Below are positions 47,427 to 58,653 of a stretch of 64,000 nt of DNA, piece after piece. The DNA is from Schoenobius gigantellus. Taxonomy: Eukaryota > Arthropoda > Insecta > Lepidoptera > Crambidae. The notes below the pieces were generated by a model. It was not told the origin of the DNA, made no database searches, and saw nothing but the letters and a program-made list of their open reading frames with translations. The stretch lies in assembly GCA_963935595.1 (NCBI GenBank), contig OZ012542.1:61579175-61643174 (forward strand), written 5' to 3'. A program made the translations under genes and the position numbers. Numbering within the stretch: position 1 is the first letter of the stretch; each line of letters begins with the position of its first letter.

Positions 47427-48298
47427 CGTATCAGCTCAGAATGTCCACTTCTCAAAATGACAACCGGACGCATAATGTCCATTTCTCAAAATGTCAACAT
47501 CTTAGAATGTCAACTTCGTACAATGACAACTTCTTAAAATGTCATATTCGCAAAATGACAACTTCTTATAATGTCAACTTCTCAAAATGTCAACTTTTAA
47601 TAAGATTTATTCGCACAATGACAACTTTTCGTAATTTCTACTTTAACGATTAATTTAAATTAAAAATGTGATTACTAAATTCTAAGTAGGTATTTTACGT
47701 TATGATTCCCTGAAATTTGTATACGGTGTATGTTTGAATTTGTTATACAATGTGATATGATAAGACATAATATAGCACTTATTAGAGTTGATTGAAAAAA
47801 AAATTTATGCCTTTTTTTCACCATCTTTAGATGCCTACCAATTTAGAAATATATATTAAGGTGCATCGACACTGCACTTTTACTTTTAGTAGGTAGTGCA
47901 TGCAACATTACCAAATATTACTGAACAAGATCTATATGATAAGAAATAAAAAAATATTGTTGCCAAGTTTTATGATGTTGCATACACTTTTTGGTGAAAC
48001 GTGATTAGATACATATTAACATTTTGGTAAAATTATGTAAACTGAGGCAATGATGACATTTTTCATTTAATTTAATCGTTAAAGTAGAAATTACGAAGAG
48101 TTGTCATTATGCGAATAAATCATAATAAAAGTTGACATTATGAGAAGTTGACATTATAAGAAGTTGTCATTTTGCGAATATGACATTTGAAGAAGTTGTC
48201 ATTGTACGAAGTTGACATTCTAAGAAGTTGACATTTTGAGAAATGGACATTATGCGTCCGGTTGTCATTTTGAGAAGTGGACATTCTGAGCTGATACG
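47427..48298. mobile_element. 872-bp element with ~230-bp TIRs made of ATGTC/ATGAC words
   Basis: It starts CGTATCAGCTCAGAATGTCC and ends with the complement. Each arm (about 47427-47660, 48066-48298) contains some eleven copies of AATGTCAACTT or AATGACAACTT spaced 16-22 bases. The AT-rich middle has no ORF. It is inserted inside the palindrome complex. Confidence 0.8.
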
Positions 48299-48683
48299 CG
48301 ACAAACTACCGCTTCACTATTCCAGCAAACAGTTTTTTTTCCTTGCTTTGTTTTCGAGATCCAGCTAGCTCAGTTGCAGCAACTTTGCTGCAGGTGAGCT
48401 CTGAAATGGTGGATCGACAAACTCTGAAACTTGTCCGACAAACTCTGACAAACTGCCGCCTATCTATATCAGCAAACAGATTTACGCTATGTGGTTTGGT
48501 TTTGGAGATCTGTGTGGCCCGGCTGGGGTAAAGTTACCCCAGACGGGCCACACAGCCCCCTTAAACGCGAGCCCAATGAAAACTCAAACATGTCCGACTA
48601 ACTTCGACAAACAGATTTTCACTAGGTCGTTTCGTATATATCTATATCAGCAAACAGATTTTCACTAGGTCGTTTCGTTTTCG

Positions 48684-48737
48684 AGATCTGTGTGGCCCGG
48701 CTGGGGTAACGTATCCCCAGCCGGGCCACACAGATCT
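48684..48737. repeat. Long palindrome unit (54 bp)
   Basis: It has the same structure as 44935-44988 with the central bases GGGGTAACGTATCCCC. It is the inverted partner of that unit in the large inverted repeat. Confidence 0.85.
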
Positions 48738-49895
48738 CTGAAACGCGCAGGCGACAAACTCTGAAACTTGCCGACAAACTCTAGACATTATAGCGACCTA
48801 CTCAAACAATCTATTTTTTGTGGCCCGGCTGGGGTCAGCCACACCCGTTTCAGAGCTCACCTGCAGCAAAGTTGCTGCAACTGAGAGCCAGCTGGATCTC
48901 CAAAACAAAGCGACGCAGCAAAAATTTGTTTCCTCGAATATTAAAGCAGTAGTTTGTCGGCTAATTTCAGTTTGTCGCTGAACGTGTGGCCCAGCTGGGG
49001 CAACGTTGCCCCACCTGGGCCACATGGATCTCGAATACGAAAAGACAGCGAAAATCTGTTTACTGATATGGATAGGTGGTAGTTTGTCGAGCCCGGCTGA
49101 GCCACATACCTCTCGCGCGTTTCACCGCCGTCTCCTCTCCACATTATCAGATGAAGAGGACACTAAAATGCGCAGGCGACAAACTCTGAAACTTGCCGAC
49201 AAACTCTGACAAGCTCTAGACATTATAGCGACCTACTCAAACAATCTATTTTTCACACTTTTTTTTGGCCGGCTGGGGTCAGCCACACCTGAAACGGTAG
49301 ATCGACAAACTTCCGCCTATATCAGTAAACAGATTTTCAGTATGTCGTTCCGCTTTCGAGATCCATGTAGCCCAGCTGGGGCAACGTTGCCCCCGCTGGG
49401 CCACACAGCCCCCTTAAACGCAAGCACGATGAGCACTGTAATGTCCACAAACTGCACCTATCTATATCGGCAAACAGATTTTCGCTGTTTTTTCGTTTTC
49501 GAGATGTGTGGCCCGGCTGGGGTATACAGCTGGGCCACACATCTCTGAAACGCGCAAACGAGAAACTGAAACTTGCCGACAAACTTGACATCATAGCGAC
49601 ATACTCAAACAATCTATTTTTTGTTTTGTTGTGGCCCAGCTGGGGTCAGCCACTCGTTAGTCGCAGCAGAGACTGGCATAAAGAATAGGATCCATTTTAG
49701 TTGCCTCACCTAATCTTTTTCATGCAAAGGCCTTACTCTAGAGATCACTTTTGAGCTGATCTGTGTCCTACTGCACATACTATGAAATTAGGCGTTCAGG
49801 AAAACAAACATGAATAACTAATGATGAAAACTCCCAATGGATATTTTTGACTTAAGTTTCATGAATCAAACAACAAAGTAGACATAATTTTTGTT

Positions 49896-49901
49896 TTTAT
49901 T
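49896..49901 (-). terminator. Poly(A) signal of alpha-tubulin
   Basis: AATAAA on the - strand, 66 bases after the tubulin stop codon. Confidence 0.65.
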
Positions 49902-49966
49902 TTTCATTATTCACCGTGGAATGTATTCGGTGTGAGTTTGCCGGAAAAAAATAAATAATCATCGGC

Positions 49967-51093
49967 TTAATACTCTTCGGCGCCTTCGCCTTCACCCTCG
50001 GCGGAGTCCATGCCGACCTCCTCGTAGTCCTTCTCGAGCGCGGCCAGATCCTCGCGGGCCTCGGAGAACTCGCCCTCCTCCATACCCTCACCCACGTACC
50101 AGTGCACGAAGGCACGCTTGGCGTACATAAGGTCGAACTTGTGGTCGAGACGCGCCCAGGCCTCCGCGATGGCAGTGGTGTTGGACAACATGCACACCGC
50201 GCGCTGCACTTTGGCCAGGTCGCCACCGGGCACCACCGTGGGCGGCTGGTAGTTGATGCCCACCTTGAACCCAGTGGGGCACCAGTCCACGAACTGGATG
50301 GTGCGCTTGGTCTTGATGGTGGCGATGGCTGCGTTCACGTCCTTGGGCACCACGTCGCCTCTGTACAACATGCAGCAGGCCATGTACTTTCCGTGGCGCG
50401 GGTCACACTTCACCATCTGGTTGGCGGGTTCGAAGCATGCGTTAGTGATCTCCGCTACAGAGAGCTGCTCGTGGTACGCCTTCTCCGCTGAGATTACGGG
50501 TGCGTATGTCACCAGGGGGAAGTGGATACGCGGGTATGGCACCAAGTTGGTCTGGAACTCGGTAAGATCGACATTGAGGGCGCCATCGAAGCGCAGGGAC
50601 GCGGTGATGGAAGATACGATTTGACCGATCAGCCTGTTCAGGTTGGTGTAGGTGGGGCGTTCGATGTCTAGGTTGCGGCGGCAGATATCGTAGATAGCTT
50701 CGTTGTCGACCATGAAGGCACAGTCAGAGTGTTCTAGGGTGGTGTGGGTGGTGAGGATGGAGTTGTAGGGCTCCACCACGGCGGTTGACACCTGAGGGGC
50801 AGGGTAGATGGCGAACTCCAGTTTGGACTTCTTGCCGTAGTCCACAGAGAGACGTTCCATGAGCAGGGAGGTGAAACCTGAGCCGGTGCCACCTCCAAAT
50901 GAGTGGAAGATAAGGAAGCCCTGGAGGCCTGTGCATTGGTCAGCTAGCTTACGGATACGGTCGAGGACTAGGTCTACTATCTCCTTGCCGATGGTGTAGT
51001 GACCACGGGCGTAGTTGTTGGCCGCATCTTCCTTACCAGTGATAAGTTGTTCTGGATGAAACAACTGCCTGTATGTGCCTGTGCGGACCTCAT
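49967..51093 (-). CDS. Alpha-tubulin exon 3
   Basis: The acceptor TTTTGTCTGCAG joins G of exon 2 with AT to give D76, then EVRTGTYRQLFHPEQLITGK onward to GEGEGAEEY and TAA. Confidence 0.95.
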
Positions 51094-54000
51094 CTGCAGA
51101 CAAAAGAATAAATTTATTAATAAGCATTGAATAGCCAATGACAACAAGATATCAGAATAATGGCAGACTTGCTCTATTGCCTATTGATTGGCAGCGAAAA
51201 TCACTACTTAATAAAAATTTATACTAACCTACTACTGTAGGTTCGAGGTCGACAAATACAGCCCTGGGAACGTGTTTGCCCGCCCCAGTCTCACTGAAGA
51301 AGGTGTTGAAGGAGTCATCACCACCGCCAATAGTCTTGTCAGTGGGCATCTGGCCATCAGGCTGGATGCCGTGCTCTAAGCAATAGAGCTCCCAGCAGGC
51401 ATTGCCGATCTGGACTCCAGCTTGGCCGACGTGTACAGAGATGCACTCACGCTGATAACAATAAATAAACACATTAATAATTGGAAAAATCTTTAAACAA
51501 TAAGTATCATATTCAGGATAAGAAGATTCCTGTGACAGGTTGAAGTTCTCCATTTCATGCATACTAGTTTCCATGACTAAAAATATGGTTTTAAAAATAA
51601 AACATCTCTTTAGGTTCTTATTATCAAGAATGCAATAATTAGTTTGACATTAAATTCCAGTTAAATATAATTTATTCATAATTCTTAAAAACATTTCTTT
51701 AATTAAGTAGGGTAGATTAGCCTGTTTTCGACCAATTAGTGGAGTTGCCAACTTTGGGAATAAAAATATGTGTGTTCTGACATGTATTTTGTATCAAAAT
51801 AAATTGTGGTAACTCCTCATATAGTCTATTTTTAATAATTATATATTTTATAATAGTCAAATTAACAGTTTTTTTTAATTATTAAATCCAAGCGTCAAAT
51901 TGCCGATTTTACCAGTTTTCGACCAAAAATTCTAGTTTTCGTCCATCTGTTGACCAGTTTTCGACCAATTAATTAAGAAAGATTTTTATGAATAAAAGTA
52001 TGATAGAATATATATTTTTTTAATAAAAATACTAAAATAATCAGCTTTTAATATTTATTAAGGCTGTGTCTATTTGAACCCGGGTCCTAATCATCATCAT
52101 CGACCTACACTCCACTGCTGGACATATGTCTCCCCTAATGCACGCCACCGCGCCCGATCTTCGGCTACTCTCATCCAGCCCACTCCAGTTAGCCTACATA
52201 TATCGTCATCCCATCTTGTCGCAGGGCGTCCCACACTACGTTTATCGAGTCGCGGTCTCCACTCAAGCACCTTACGACTCCAACGGCCGTCAGTTCTGCG
52301 GCTCATTAGGCCAGCCCACTGCCATTTCAGTTTACTAATTCGGTGGGCTATGTCGGTGACTTTGGTTCTCTGACGGATCACATCATTTCTGATACGGTCT
52401 TTCAGAGATACTCCGAGTATAGCCCTTTCCATAGCACGCTTAGTGACTTTAAATTGGTGGACTAGTCGATCCGTGAGTATCCACGTCTCGGCACTGTATG
52501 TCATGACTGGGAGGACGCACTGGTCGAAGACTTTCGACTTAAGACATTGAGAAATGGGTGACGAGAAGACATGTCGAAGCTTACGAAATGCTGCCCAGCC
52601 CAGTCTTCTGCCCATTCTTCTGTTGGCTTCCCTCTCGAAGTTGTTTCTGCCTAGTTGAAGAGTTTGCCCTAGGTACTTCTTGAAGAACAATACGCCTAAA
52701 ATCCATGTGCCATGCCTTAGGAGTTCTCCCGGAGAAAAGAATAGAATTAAATATACGCTGGAGCTCCTTCATTATCGGCTTGCCAGCAGCTTTCAGAAGC
52801 TCCGTTGTGACTCCATCCTCCCCCGGGGCTTTTCCATTTTTAAGTTGCCCAAGAGCCTTCTCGATTTCGTCTAGGCTGATGTCTGGGAGATCCTTCGTTG
52901 CATGGCGGGTTAAGGTGGCTCTTGGATCCTTCTCATCCGGCGCGGGACGGGGTGAGTGCGACGCGTATAGCTGACTGTAAAAGGTGCTAGTGCTAACTTC
53001 GGAAAAAATCTCCGATTTCGAAGCGACGATTTCTCCGTTTGCTTTGGTCAACTTCGTCAACGGGTCCTAATCGGACGTCTATTTATTCCTAATCAAATCC
53101 GGAGTATGAAAACATGCAGTTTTAATTCAGATTCATGTGGTCACAATATCTAACCTTTTTTTTAAGGAGGGGTAATCTCTTTACGATTCGACAAGGGACT
53201 GAAAAGCTGACAAGGCCGCCCCAAGGATATGCCATTGGACTCGGGTATTAACCCCATACCTGACTAAACCACCCTCCAGCAACTTTTAACTCCATAGAGG
53301 CACAATCAGGATCGGCGTTAGCCATTCCCCGAGTGCGCCCACTGCAGACTGGCACGACGGTGAGCCAGCATCACTGACCCAAGCGCAGGGCCTTACTCTA
53401 CGGAGGGGTCGCCAAGTGCAATAATGCCCCAGACGGGCAGGCCAGGGGTAGAAAAGTAATGTCTCCCAACCGGTTGTCGGCCGGCCGGGTCATTTCATCC
53501 CCAGCTTGCTTGAATATTACTAATTATATTTTAATATTTTTACTATGAATTTCTAATTAGAATGTATAATAATATTTATGAAATAGCTTTAATTAACTTT
53601 AAACTTTAACTAACCAAAAAACGGTCGATAATTGGAATAATTTAACACTATAAGTAGGTACCCAATTTTCGACCAACATGACTTTTCGAATTTTCGAAGT
53701 ATTTATTTAAAAAGTAAACACAATCTAAAATTTATTTTGATTAAGAAGTGGGAGTTAATTAGAATTCATTCAAATAGTTTTGAATAATTAATTCAATTCT
53801 TTTGATTTTAGCTAAACGAAAAAAGGCAGTCGGAAACTGGGATGATTATACCATATTTCTAATTTTCGACCAACAACATTGTTTGTCATATTTAGTTTAT
53901 ATTAACAAAGTAAAATAATGGACGAAAATTGGCCATTAGATAATATATGTAAATAAAGCTCACATTATCAAATTAGATTTAATATCTTTCCATACATTTT

Positions 54001-56480
54001 AAAACAACATAGAAATCTTATTTGTAGGTGCCTTACCTATTTTTCGACCACCCGGTCGAAAACTGAATTTTTGAGTAAAGCGTGTACCCTTTCTTGACCA
54101 CCTCATTTTATGAATTTGGTCATGAAATTTACGTTAAAATCTAATTAATCCACACAATAAAGGTCATAAACTAGCTGCACAAACAATAAACAATCCAATT
54201 TTACTTAAGATTAATTAAAAACTTTCCGTACAAGTAGTGGCACCTTACTATTTTTTTCTTAATTTTCAACGCATGTGACGCTCTCCGCTGCTAACCTCAG
54301 ACAAATAATTGGTTAGTTTTCGCAGCTTTCGTTCAATTCTTCTAGTTTGTGTGTGTGGGGGGGAACAATGTATTCAGGTTGCTACTTGTTTATGTTTTGG
54401 TGATGCAAGTATACCAATATTACTATTTTTGATCATTTAACAAGGGAGGACCGTTAAATGGTCGAAAATAGGCAGTGGTCGGGAAACAGGCGCATCTACC
54501 CTATGTATTTGCATCCTTTAGATTCACAATTCAAATAATATATCCTATAGAGATAGAGAGAGAAGGTATATTCTTAAAGCAATATTTTTAAACCATTGAA
54601 ACAAGTATGTATGAAACTGAAAACTTCGAACTGTCACAGAAATCTTAACCTGAATGGATACCTACTATAGTTACAGAACTGTCAATAACAATTCTACTGT
54701 CAAGTATTTATGTATAATAAATTTATGTATATTATATACTTATTCTCAGTCATTGATTTATATGGAAGGATTACAGGGTTACCAGATAGTATGCCTTTAT
54801 TAGAATAAAATCCCCGATTTCTAATAAAAAGACCTGACATTATGGACACAATAATTATATTTATTTTTTATGAAATAAAAATTTTTTAAGTAGAAAAAAA
54901 GGTTTGTTTTTATAGTTAAAGTTGTGTTTATTATTTACTGCAAATGTACCTAGTTTTTTATACCTACATACGACAAGGAAGCTCTTGGCCTTCATCTCAC
55001 CGGATAGAAATGATAAGGCCGAAGGTGGAAGTGAGCTTCCACCGAAATCCTCAACTGAGGAATTGGCTAGCTTTCTAATTACCGGAAGTAAGTCTGCCCC
55101 CATGAGGAATCAAACCCTGGACCTCCCAATCAACACTTGGCGATGTTAGCCACTAGAGAATGGTGGCGGTTAAAAAGTTGATTGTTACCAAAGAAAGGAA
55201 TAAGGTTTTAGTTTTTATAGTTTAAGTTGTGTTTATTATTTACTGCGAATGTACCTAGTTTTTTATCTACATACGACAAGGAAGCTCTTGGCCTTCATCT
55301 CACCGGATAGAAATGATAAGGCCGAAGGTGGAAGTGAGCTTCCACCGAACTCCTCAACTGAGGAATTGGCTAGCTTTCTAACTAATTACCGGAAGTAAGT
55401 CTGCCCCCATGAGGAATCAAACCCTGGACCTCCCAATCAACACTTGGCGGTGTTAACCACTAGAGAATGGTGGCGGTTAAAAAGTTGATTTACCAAAGAA
55501 AGGAATAGTAGGTACATAAGACTTAATTTCTATGGTTTGTTTTGGTCTAACGTCAATAATAGTCCCAAAGTCCTGACATTTTCCAAATCCTGTCGGAGTC
55601 CTGGCGGGGATCAAAAAGTTGACATGATTGTAAAGACAAATCCTGATGTTTTGGTAATCCTACAAATAAACATATGTAACAGGTATACGTTCGTAGTGTA
55701 CCATTAGTTTCATATTGATACCTTTAAGGCATAACTTATTTCAACAGTAGCTATCTTATCATTTACAGCATAGCAAATTAACCTATTGAATTCAAGAGAA
55801 ATCTACAGAAAGATAGTCGACATCAAGTGAAAGGTGAAAGTATGTCTGTGCAAGAATGCGGTCGATAGAAAAAATCGCAGTCACTGCATAGCCTTATCCT
55901 TTTTTAAATAGAGGGGATTCCATATCGTCGACTACATTTACAAAAACATAATTTGAGTAAAAGGCGACTGTAGAGAAGAGTATTCTAACCTACAACCTTG
56001 AATGAGGTCACGCAAGCGCGACATGTCATTGCGTCGCATGAGAAATTGACGAAAAAACAAGTCTAAATAGCAGTCGTACCTACATATTGACCATGGAATC
56101 CAATAAAATATAATCATACAAAATCAAAAGTTTGTACGAAATGATAAAATCACAGTAAACAAAAATCAATAGAAGGCGTGGCCACTAGCATGGCACCGGC
56201 ATGCCAAAATTAACAAAATTTTCGTCAAAAATATCTATCAAAGCTTGTTCTTTTGTTTTAATCTTCTCTAGCACAATAGATTAACACAGAAATAAATGAA
56301 ATTGCATATTCAAATTCAGAATATGACAAATTCAGAGTGTTGAAATCGGCCGAACCACACAATCTTGACAAAATGGTGGCGCGGCCACCCGGTTCAACTA
56401 AAATCAATTATCGAGGGAAATACTAAAGAATTTTAGAAACTAGCAACAAAATATTACAATAAGATGTCATTACTCACCAT
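49967..56480 (-). CDS. Alpha-tubulin (450 aa, three exons)
   Basis: Exons on the - strand are 56478-56480 (ATG only), 51229-51451 and 49967-51093, with introns of 5026 and 135 bases. The product is a full-length alpha-tubulin, which forms microtubule heterodimers with beta-tubulin. Visible hallmarks are the MREC start used in tubulin autoregulation, K40 in MPTDKTIGGGDDS (acetylation site), the GTP-binding GGGTGSG loop, E254 in LTEFQTNLVPYPR that stimulates hydrolysis on beta-tubulin, and a C-terminal acidic tail ending EEY (removable tyrosine). ATG followed at once by a long intron is a common arrangement for animal alpha-tubulin genes. Residue 38 is T where many have S. There are no defects. 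The isotype cannot be told from sequence alone. Confidence 0.97.
51229..51451 (-). CDS. Alpha-tubulin exon 2
   Basis: The acceptor is TTATTGTTATCAG and the donor is GTAG|GTTAGT. It encodes R2 to V75 (RECISVHVGQAGVQIGNACW onward to DLEPTVV) plus one base. Confidence 0.95.
52081..53072 (-). mobile_element. RTE-clade LINE copy with 12-bp target duplication and internal deletion
   Basis: CGGGTCCTAATC flanks it at 52081-52092 and 53061-53072. The - strand reads a 5' part (ISLDEIEKALGQLKNGKAPG, EDGVTTELLKAAGKP, GRTPKAWH) and a 3' part (YLGQTLQLGRNNFEREANRR to GVGWMRVAEDRARWRALGE). The reverse-transcriptase palm between them, including the catalytic motif, is missing. The 3' end has a short (GAT)n tail. 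Confidence 0.85.
53160..53515. repeat. Interspersed repeat shared with 61810-62225
   Basis: CTCTTTACGATTCGACAAGG, GCTGACAAGGCCGCCCC and TGACTAAACCACCCTCCAG recur in reverse orientation in the right-hand copy. It lies in tubulin intron 1. The family was not named. Confidence 0.65.
54905..55505 (-). mobile_element. tRNA-like SINE, tandemly duplicated with flanks
   Basis: Two copies (about 54905-55199 and 55215-55505) share flanks GTTGTGTTTATTATTTACTG and AAAAAGTTGATT as well as the body GGAAGCTCTTGGCCTTCATC. The tRNA-like head, on the - strand, has an altered box B (GGTTTGATTCC). It lies in tubulin intron 1. Confidence 0.7.
55506..56477 (-). other. 5' part of tubulin intron 1
   Basis: No repeat or exon was recognised. 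Enhancers are possible in this position but nothing in the sequence proves one. Confidence 0.4.
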
Positions 56481-56580
56481 TTTGAATAGAGTCTTGTGAA
56501 CTTAACGTAGAATATAAGTTAATAAATTATGTCAGTCGTCGTTCAGCACGACCGGTGAAGAGGCTTGCCGAACGAATAAT
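56478..56580 (-). CDS. Alpha-tubulin exon 1: 5' UTR and ATG
   Basis: CTATTCAAAATG|GTGAGTA: only the start codon (56478-56480) is coding. The upper limit assumes transcription starts about 25-30 bases from the TATA box, giving a leader of about 100 bases. Confidence 0.85.
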
Positions 56581-56603
56581 AACGCAGAATTTACCGTTGG
56601 ATG

Positions 56604-56612
56604 CCTTATATA
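56604..56612 (-). promoter_or_regulatory. TATA box of alpha-tubulin
   Basis: TATATAAGG on the - strand, about 125 bases upstream of the ATG. The position fits a start site near 56575-56582. Confidence 0.7.
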
Positions 56613-56914
56613 CACTCGTTGTCACGGGGGTGTAGCGTTTTGAATACAGCGATGTGATTGGTTGCCGGTACTGCCGCATAAGATGCTCAGCCAATAAGGT
56701 CAAAGCAGTATTATATCACCATTGCGGGAAAATGTGGGTTGGTGATTCATTCAACTTTAGTGTTCTCAACAGATTTATATTTATCGATATCGACAATTTT
56801 ATTAAACCAATACTATAAATTTACTATAAATAAAATTTGTATAAATATGAGTAGTATTAGCACTTTAGCAAGAAAAAAAAAATTTAAACAAGAACAATGG
56901 ATTAACATTGGTCT
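56613..56914. other. Upstream flank of alpha-tubulin
   Basis: Proximal promoter sequence followed by AT-rich DNA that leads into a LINE fragment. No specific element beyond the TATA box can be supported. Confidence 0.35.
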
Positions 56915-57790
56915 TTTGCTATTGCAGAGACTAACGAAATTAAATTTTTAGGAATTATGTTAGACATAAATATTAATTGGAAAGCTCACATTGACAAAAT
57001 TTGTACGAAAATAAATAGTTATATCTACCTTTTCAGTAAATTACGTAGAACTACTTCAATAGAGACAGTATATTACGCATATATTTATTCAACTCTAAAT
57101 TATGGGCTGCTACTGTGGGGTAATAGCACAGACTTAAACAGGGCTTTGTCGCTCAAAAAAAATGTATTCGAGCTATGCATGGTTTGCTCCCTGATGTGTC
57201 ATGTGAGCCTTTATTTCGCAGATTGAAAATATTAACACTACCATGCATGTATATTTTAAATTTGGTATGTTTTGTTAAATGTAATAATCACTTATTTATT
57301 AAATATAAAGACAGTACAAACCGAAATGTTAGATATCCGAATCGAATCTTACACAGTGTTCAACCCAACACAAGAATTTTAATGAAGAATTGCCCGGCCA
57401 TGTGTGTTAAAGTTTTTAATGCTCTGCCAATAAACTTTCAAACACTTCCACAGACAATGTTCCGTCGAAAAGTGAAAGAATGGCTACAGGAAAAATGCTT
57501 TTATTCTGTTATTGATTTTTTTTATTACACTGATAGATTAAGACAAATAATAATATTGACATTTATATTTTATTTTGCGTATTTGTGATTATATTCAAAT
57601 GTTATTGTGTTGAGTTTGTTCTATAAATTTTCTTTTCTCAATTATCATTGACATTTTAGATTTGATTAATTGATATACATTTACATGCCAAAGCGGCGAG
57701 ACATGTCCGGACTTGTTATTTATGATTTAAGATCTGTATTATACTTACCATGTTTCTTGTGAATAAATGATTTGATTTGATTTGATTTGC
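56915..57790 (+). pseudogene. Jockey/CR1-group LINE 3' half, one frameshift
   Basis: The frame NEIKFLGIMLDININWKAHI to STLNYGLLLWGNSTDLNRAL runs into an A-run near 57160, where the true continuation (HGLLPDVSCEPLFRRLKILT, then NALPINFQTLPQTMFRRKVK) is in another frame. The 3' end is AATAAATGATTTGATTTGAT, an (ATTTG)n tail. It is related to the copy at 24100. Confidence 0.8.
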
Positions 57791-57830
57791 CGCCCGACAT
57801 TACAGCACGTTGCAGTATAAAAGTATTGTA

Positions 57831-58653
57831 TCAGGTTGTAGAAAAAGTTTCTCGAAAAAGCATAAGAAAAATATGTTGTGTTATTTTCTTTACTAAAGTT
57901 TAATTTTAATTTAAAATATAATCATCATTAGAACTAATCACGGTGCTCCACCTATTAGGAAGGTCGTTGATATCTCTGGCCCAAAACTCTAGAAGTTTAG
58001 AATGAAAGAAGGCAGTCACTTCTGTTTTCAGATTATTTAAATCTTTAAAAGTTTTTTAATTAAAAAAAGTTTCAAGTGTTTGAACTGGTAGTCTGAAGGT
58101 GACAAGTCTGGAGAATAAGGAGGGTGTGGTACTGTTTCCCAACCAAGGTTCTGTAATTTTTATTCGAGTCTCTTTGGCAATGTCTGGTCGTGCGATGCCA
58201 TGAAGGAGGTGAACCGTGGAACGTCTTCGTCTCTTATCTTTTATACTGGAGGTACATAGACTCTGTATCAGGGACGTCGGTTTTTATTTCTACTGGAGGC
58301 CGTCAAGAACGGCTCATCATCAAACGTAGCTTATCCAGATTTTAATCTAGCGAACCACCTATGTACCGTGGAAACATGAATACCCTACTCTTCAAATGCA
58401 CTTCTGATTTGACTTGTGGCTGTGCTTGCATTGGAGCCACGCAGCCACACATAATATTATAAAATGACTCGAAAATCACGGCTCAACAAAATCTCCATAC
58501 CTGCGCCAAAAACGTACGGAGCGCAGTATATATAGGCCTCGTGTGAAAGCGCCGAGAGATTTCTAGAAATTTACTTAAACTTTTTGAATTGAAGATATTG
58601 TTCCAGAAAAGAAAATGTAATTTGATTTTTTCGACAATTTTGCTACAACCTGA
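57831..58653 (-). mobile_element. Deleted mariner element
   Basis: TCAGGTTGTAG ends with TA on both sides (57829-57830, 58654-58655). The - strand keeps an N-terminus (SNASTATSQIRSAFEE, VSTVHRWFARLKSG) and a C-terminus (ARPDIAKETRIKITE, VPHPPYSPDLSPSDYQF, LLEFWARDINDLPNRW) with stops, frameshifts and the central catalytic region missing. It is non-autonomous. Confidence 0.8.

Larger units (their letters stand above)
44484..49690. repeat. Nested inverted-repeat complex built on a ~42-bp palindrome
   Basis: The left arm 44484-45110 is matched inverted by 48540-49165. Between them are a direct duplication (about 45110-45638 and 46520-47426) and three inserted elements. The recurrent core is the half-site GTGTGGCCCGGCTGGGGTAA followed by its reverse complement. 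Full or near-full palindromes lie near 44649, 44941, 45527, 47328, 48512, 48690, 48984 and 49367. A deleted one is at 49501-49545, and one-sided variants lie near 44829, 48822, 49268 and 49631. Each usually follows CAAACAGATTTTC and GTCGTTTCGTTTTCGAGAT and is followed by GACAAACTCTGAAACTTG words. No ORF was recognised. Confidence 0.85.
51710..54501. mobile_element. TIR element with repeated TTTTCGACCA words, in tubulin intron 1
   Basis: GGGTAGATTAGCCTGTTTTC at the left and GAAACAGGCGCATCTACCC at the right form inverted ends, with TA on both sides. TTTTCGACCA or its complement recurs about a dozen times inside. The RTE copy at 52081-53072 and the repeat at 53160-53515 are nested in it. It has no transposase. 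Confidence 0.65.

Noticed and set aside
47441..47653. 70-codon ORF of repeated SKCQ/NDN motifs
   Set aside because: Translation of the ATGTC/ATGAC array in a TIR, not a protein.
50102..50491. ORFs on the + strand across the tubulin gene
   Set aside because: Antisense shadows of alpha-tubulin exon 3.
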